A stretch of DNA of 60,000 nucleotides from Lineus longissimus (lineage: Eukaryota > Nemertea > Pilidiophora > Heteronemertea > Lineidae). Below, in pieces: positions 56,979-60,000 of this stretch (the stretch's first letter is position 1; each line of letters opens with the position of its first letter). Where the stretch lies: NCBI RefSeq assembly GCF_910592395.1, contig NC_088320.1, positions 12,090,501-12,150,500 of the forward strand, in the 5' to 3' direction. The notes below the pieces were generated by a model. It was not told where the DNA came from, did not search any database, and saw only the letters and a program-made list of their open reading frames with translations. A program made the position numbers and the translations under genes.

Positions 56979-57945
56979 CAAAGGATGGTCACGCCTAATT
57001 TCAATGAAGCAGTTGCCCGTTCCAGTTTCCCACCAATGTGAACAGCAACCGTGCTTCACTGTAATTACTACCGTTTCTACATGTATAATCTTTCTATCGT
57101 AGATTGTGGTGGCCATTTTCAGAACTGATTCTTTTTTAAAGATAACGTTCGTTGCTTTCTGTATTCGAAGGTGTGGTTGAAATTTACCATGTTATATTAA
57201 TTTTGTTTGTTATTATTTTATTTCAGGATAGGGTGAATATACATGTAGGCATATACATAGCTTACCATCAGATAACGACCCTTTAGGACATGGAATATGA
57301 CATCACATGTTTCTTGTATTATTTCACTTATAGTTGACACGCCATCACGAAATTGGAATCTCAGACTCTTGTACGATTCGCCTGAAATAGCAAAATGCTA
57401 ATCTGTTAATTTGATTAAATACAACCTTTCATACTGTTGTTTCTTTGTCACGTCATTCTATTAAACATACTGGAGGAAAGTACTTTTCACACTGCATAAT
57501 GTATTGCCATGGTATGTAAATGAAAATGTAAATATGTAGGCTACATACCTTCCGCCAAAAACCTCAATGTAATTGCAAGTCGCTCAGCGGCACAGATACA
57601 TGGCCTAAAATTGGTGTTGGTGCGTTGTATGTATGGATACACCCATTCCGTTAGTTCTGCCAATTGTGCAGGGAACATTCTTGCGAAGTTTTGGAATGAT
57701 TCCATTTCCTCATCAGCAAGTTCAACCATAAGGTTATTAAAGTAGCCTTGCTCATCATGTCTCTCCAGCCAAGGGCGGACCCACCATCCCCTCTTGATGA
57801 GAGCCCTTCTCATCCGCTCACGTGCTCTCTTTCGTCGTCTACGGAGAATGATTATGCCCGCTAGAGCAGCTACATTTTTCCTTCCACTCCCCATAGTGGC
57901 CGCCGAGATAGTGAAAGTCCCTGGAATTGGCAATGTAAACCCCAC
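55517..57945 (-). pseudogene. HARBI1-type transposase, one nonsense codon
   Basis: The DDE nuclease cuts and joins transposon ends. Exons on the minus strand are 57945 (or ATG 57894) to 57549, 57381-57266 and 56332-55517. The donors are GTATGT and GTAAGC, the acceptors CTATTTCAG and CATTTTCAG, and all phases agree. The N-terminus has a basic run and WWVRPWLERHDEQG. Exon 2 gives GESYKSLRFQFRDGVSTISE, typical of the family. Exon 3 has WNFPNCIGA then DGKHV (first Asp, 56246-56248), YCDVGCNGRISDG (second Asp, 56123-56125) and RRVVENAFG (Glu, 55865-55867). A TAG at 56249-56251 falls one codon before the first Asp, where the family usually has Ile. Length otherwise (about 425 aa from ATG 57894) is slightly above the usual 350-400. 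Confidence 0.9.
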
Positions 57946-58103
57946 ACCGGCCAGTTACGTCTATTCAGTCGGCAGCTCCAATCGCATAATGTGGACGCCC
58001 ACGGTTGTGATCACTGGGTCGTGAGATATGACCGCAATACTTTCACACCGACGAGACAGTCGCATCGGGCAGTTTTCAGTCGTCTAGTGGGACAGGGGCC
58101 TAA

Positions 58104-59579
58104 GTCTGTCTAATTGCCTCTTAACCCTTTACACCTCTGTGTCGCCATATCTGGGCCCTTACTCGGAACTGGACATTTTCGCAGTTATACTTGGAATTCA
58201 TCTTTGAAACTGGACCTTTTTCTCAGTTACCCTGTGAACATTGCCGTGTGAACTTTGCCCTTGTGAACTGAAGGGACTGAACTGAACATTGCTACATTTT
58301 CCTACACGAACTCTCATAACTTATATATGCTTTATTTCAGCAGATGGCTATATAAATATTGTACATAATTTTCTCTTATAATAAACTCTTTGTTATTTTG
58401 ATATAGGTGTTCAGCTGTTTTAACAGAGAGGTACCAGTGCCTTAAAAGCCGCTACGTCACACCAGGCTATTGTTCATATTATCAATATAGATTAATCTAC
58501 ACTGGATATTATATGTATGCACCACAATCATGGAGAGTCTGGCTGAAATAAAAAAAACACGACCGTTCCGCCTGACAAAAATGTGTTAACTGTAACAAAA
58601 CGATATCTCAAGTCATTTATCATCCTCACACATCAAACGAATTCAGTGATTTTGATATGGTACGTTTGACATCAGGACAGTCACAAGAGGTACTAAAAGA
58701 CTGGACAACATCATCCTGCAGGACCGTGCTGAAAGCAACCGACAAAGAAGATATCTTCGGAGAATTTGCTGGAATGATCAAGTTCCAAATGACAGAGCAC
58801 ACATGACCTATCGCCAATACTTCACCGCCATCGCTCGCTCACGGGGTAGAATGATAATGATGAGGAACCGACGATGATATTTACTTTATTAGCTCTCACT
58901 CTCATGAAATACAGAATTGGTTTCGAACTGAAACAGTAGCACAATACAATCTAATGAACAATAACAGTTGTCAAACGGCATGATCCTGACCGTTATGGAT
59001 AGAATGGGTAAGATCGATTCTTATGACTGATGATAGCTGCTGGCTTAATGATTTTATTTATTGTTCTCCGTTACAAAACCAAACCTTAAAGGAACTCTAT
59101 AGGAAGTAGCTAGGTCGGCAAGATAAAATCACAAGAAGTCGCCAATAGGAGTCTCTCGCATCTCACAGTACGTCAAAACTATTCGTGCTTGTAGGAGGCA
59201 TATATTTAGTGCTGAATCTAACATGACCCAGAGCCCTTACCTGCTTACCGTGTATATAGTCACCTGAAGATAGTCAATTTGACCCGCCTGCTCCTGCCTA
59301 TAGTCCCCCTTTAAGCAAAACGTATATGAGTGACAACACAAACACATTAGATAAATAGTTCATCGTATGGTTGGTTTGAGTCAAAAAAACATGATATGTA
59401 ATATAAAGTAAGTGTGCTGGCAAGGCGAATTTGTAAGTTATCAACTAGTAGTATCAATTAGTTGTATCAGTTTCAAATATTGTTGATCAGAGAACAATAT
59501 CCCAATAAACTCGGAAAATTAGTTTTGCCGAGAACGACAGAGGGTCCCAAAAATATTTAAGGTGTCCAAAATATGTAAT
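58104..59579. other. no gene recognised; possible LINE C-terminal remnant
   Basis: At about 58700-58880 a plus-strand frame reads DNIILQDRAESNRQ, FAGMI or, shifted, ICWNDQVPNDRAHMTYRQYF and ends RGRMIMMRNRR. This resembles the tail of a retroelement protein but is too short to assign. The rest is AT-rich non-coding sequence. Confidence 0.35.
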
Positions 59580-59837
59580 ATGTCAGTGGTGGTGTTGGTG
59601 GCACCCTCAGTGACCACTATCATCTCAGGGGAGTATTGGGAGCAACAAGCATTTCTTCAGTGCAAGAAGAAATACGAGAGACAGCGGCACCAAGGGTGGG
59701 GCGGGTGGGTAAAGGAAACCAATAAGTTGGACTTAATTAGCTGGCTCAAACAAACAAACACACATGAGAAACTAAATGATTTACGGGCAACAAATCCAGA
59801 GCACCTAATATCTCTAGCGGTATGGAAGATGGATTGA
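59580..59837 (+). CDS. short open frame, doubtful
   Basis: ATG 59580 to TGA 59837, 85 codons. After a hydrophobic start the composition is protein-like (EYWEQQAFLQCKKKYERQ, WLKQTNTHEKLNDL). No family, splice signal or neighbour supports it; it may be an exon of a gene or transposon beyond the window, or chance. Confidence 0.25.
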   Translation: MSVVVLVAPSVTTIISGEYWEQQAFLQCKKKYERQRHQGWGGWVKETNKLDLISWLKQTNTHEKLNDLRATNPEHLISLAVWKMD

Positions 59838-60000
59838 TGCCTAGCAATTTAGGCTCGATCTCATATTACCCGGTCACCATTCCAAATAGGAAACTCTGGG
59901 GATAGAATGTAAACGTCCTTCATTACATGCGAGCGCAAATGCCAAGTGCTCGAATAGGCCAGGGTCTGGTGCTTTTATACCTTCTTCGATAATAGAGTTC

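Larger units (their letters stand above)
54198..58100. mobile_element. PIF/Harbinger transposon, full length (3903 bp)
   Basis: Flanked by TAA at 54195-54197 and 58101-58103. The left end GGCCCTTGTCCCGCTACACG and the right end, reverse-complemented, GGCCCCTGTCCCACTAGACG differ at four of 20 bases. It carries the two genes expected of an autonomous Harbinger: a MADF/BESS DNA-binding protein (plus strand) and a HARBI1-type nuclease (minus strand). Their exons interdigitate. One in-frame stop in the nuclease is the only clear defect found, so the copy is young or the stop very recent. Confidence 0.9.

Overview
This window looks like a repeat-rich stretch of an animal nuclear genome, most likely an aquatic invertebrate. 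The evidence is introns with GT/AG sites, a UDP-glucuronosyltransferase exon, tRNA-derived SINE and CR1/L2-type LINE fragments, Ty3-type retroelement remains, Harbinger/pogo DNA transposons and long, low-density non-coding DNA. The phylum cannot be fixed from sequence alone. No bacterial-style operon, rRNA, CRISPR array or functional tRNA was seen.

Layout. 1-6 kb: degenerate repeats, a decayed pogo/Tigger-like element (2951-5008) and, touching it, a frameshifted UGT exon on the minus strand. 6.4-15.2 kb: a broken LTR retrotransposon with both LTRs, split by a 1.6 kb inverted-repeat element and with a tandemly duplicated 3' end. 15.7-16.2 kb: a degenerate minisatellite. 17.7-24.7 kb: two phase-compatible minus-strand exons of one unrecognised gene that may carry a PD-(D/E)XK-like nuclease fold; the 6 kb intron between them is full of repeats. 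25.3-25.9 kb: a small Harbinger derivative that still carries the N-terminal exon of its transposase. 28.2-37.4 kb: a nested stack of transposons inserted into one long, internally tandem repeat. 38.8-39.9 kb: a Mutator-like element with a perfect 9-bp target duplication. 41-43.5 kb: inverted-repeat elements, an interstitial telomere-like tract and an inverted duplication around a possible first exon. 43.8-46.2 kb: plus-strand exons of an unrecognised gene. 47.3-50.6 kb: LINE 3' fragments and an unrecognised minus-strand coding exon split by a 408-bp MITE. 54.2-58.1 kb: a full-length PIF/Harbinger element.

The strongest unit is that Harbinger element (54198-58100, TAA target duplications). 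It holds both proteins this superfamily uses: a MADF/BESS DNA-binding protein on the plus strand and a HARBI1-type DDE nuclease on the minus strand. The exons of the two genes interdigitate on opposite strands. All splice junctions agree in phase, and the nuclease is disabled by a single in-frame TAG next to the first catalytic Asp. The second notable case is the 408-bp MITE at 49302-49709: removing it together with one TA copy leaves one open frame of about 361 codons.
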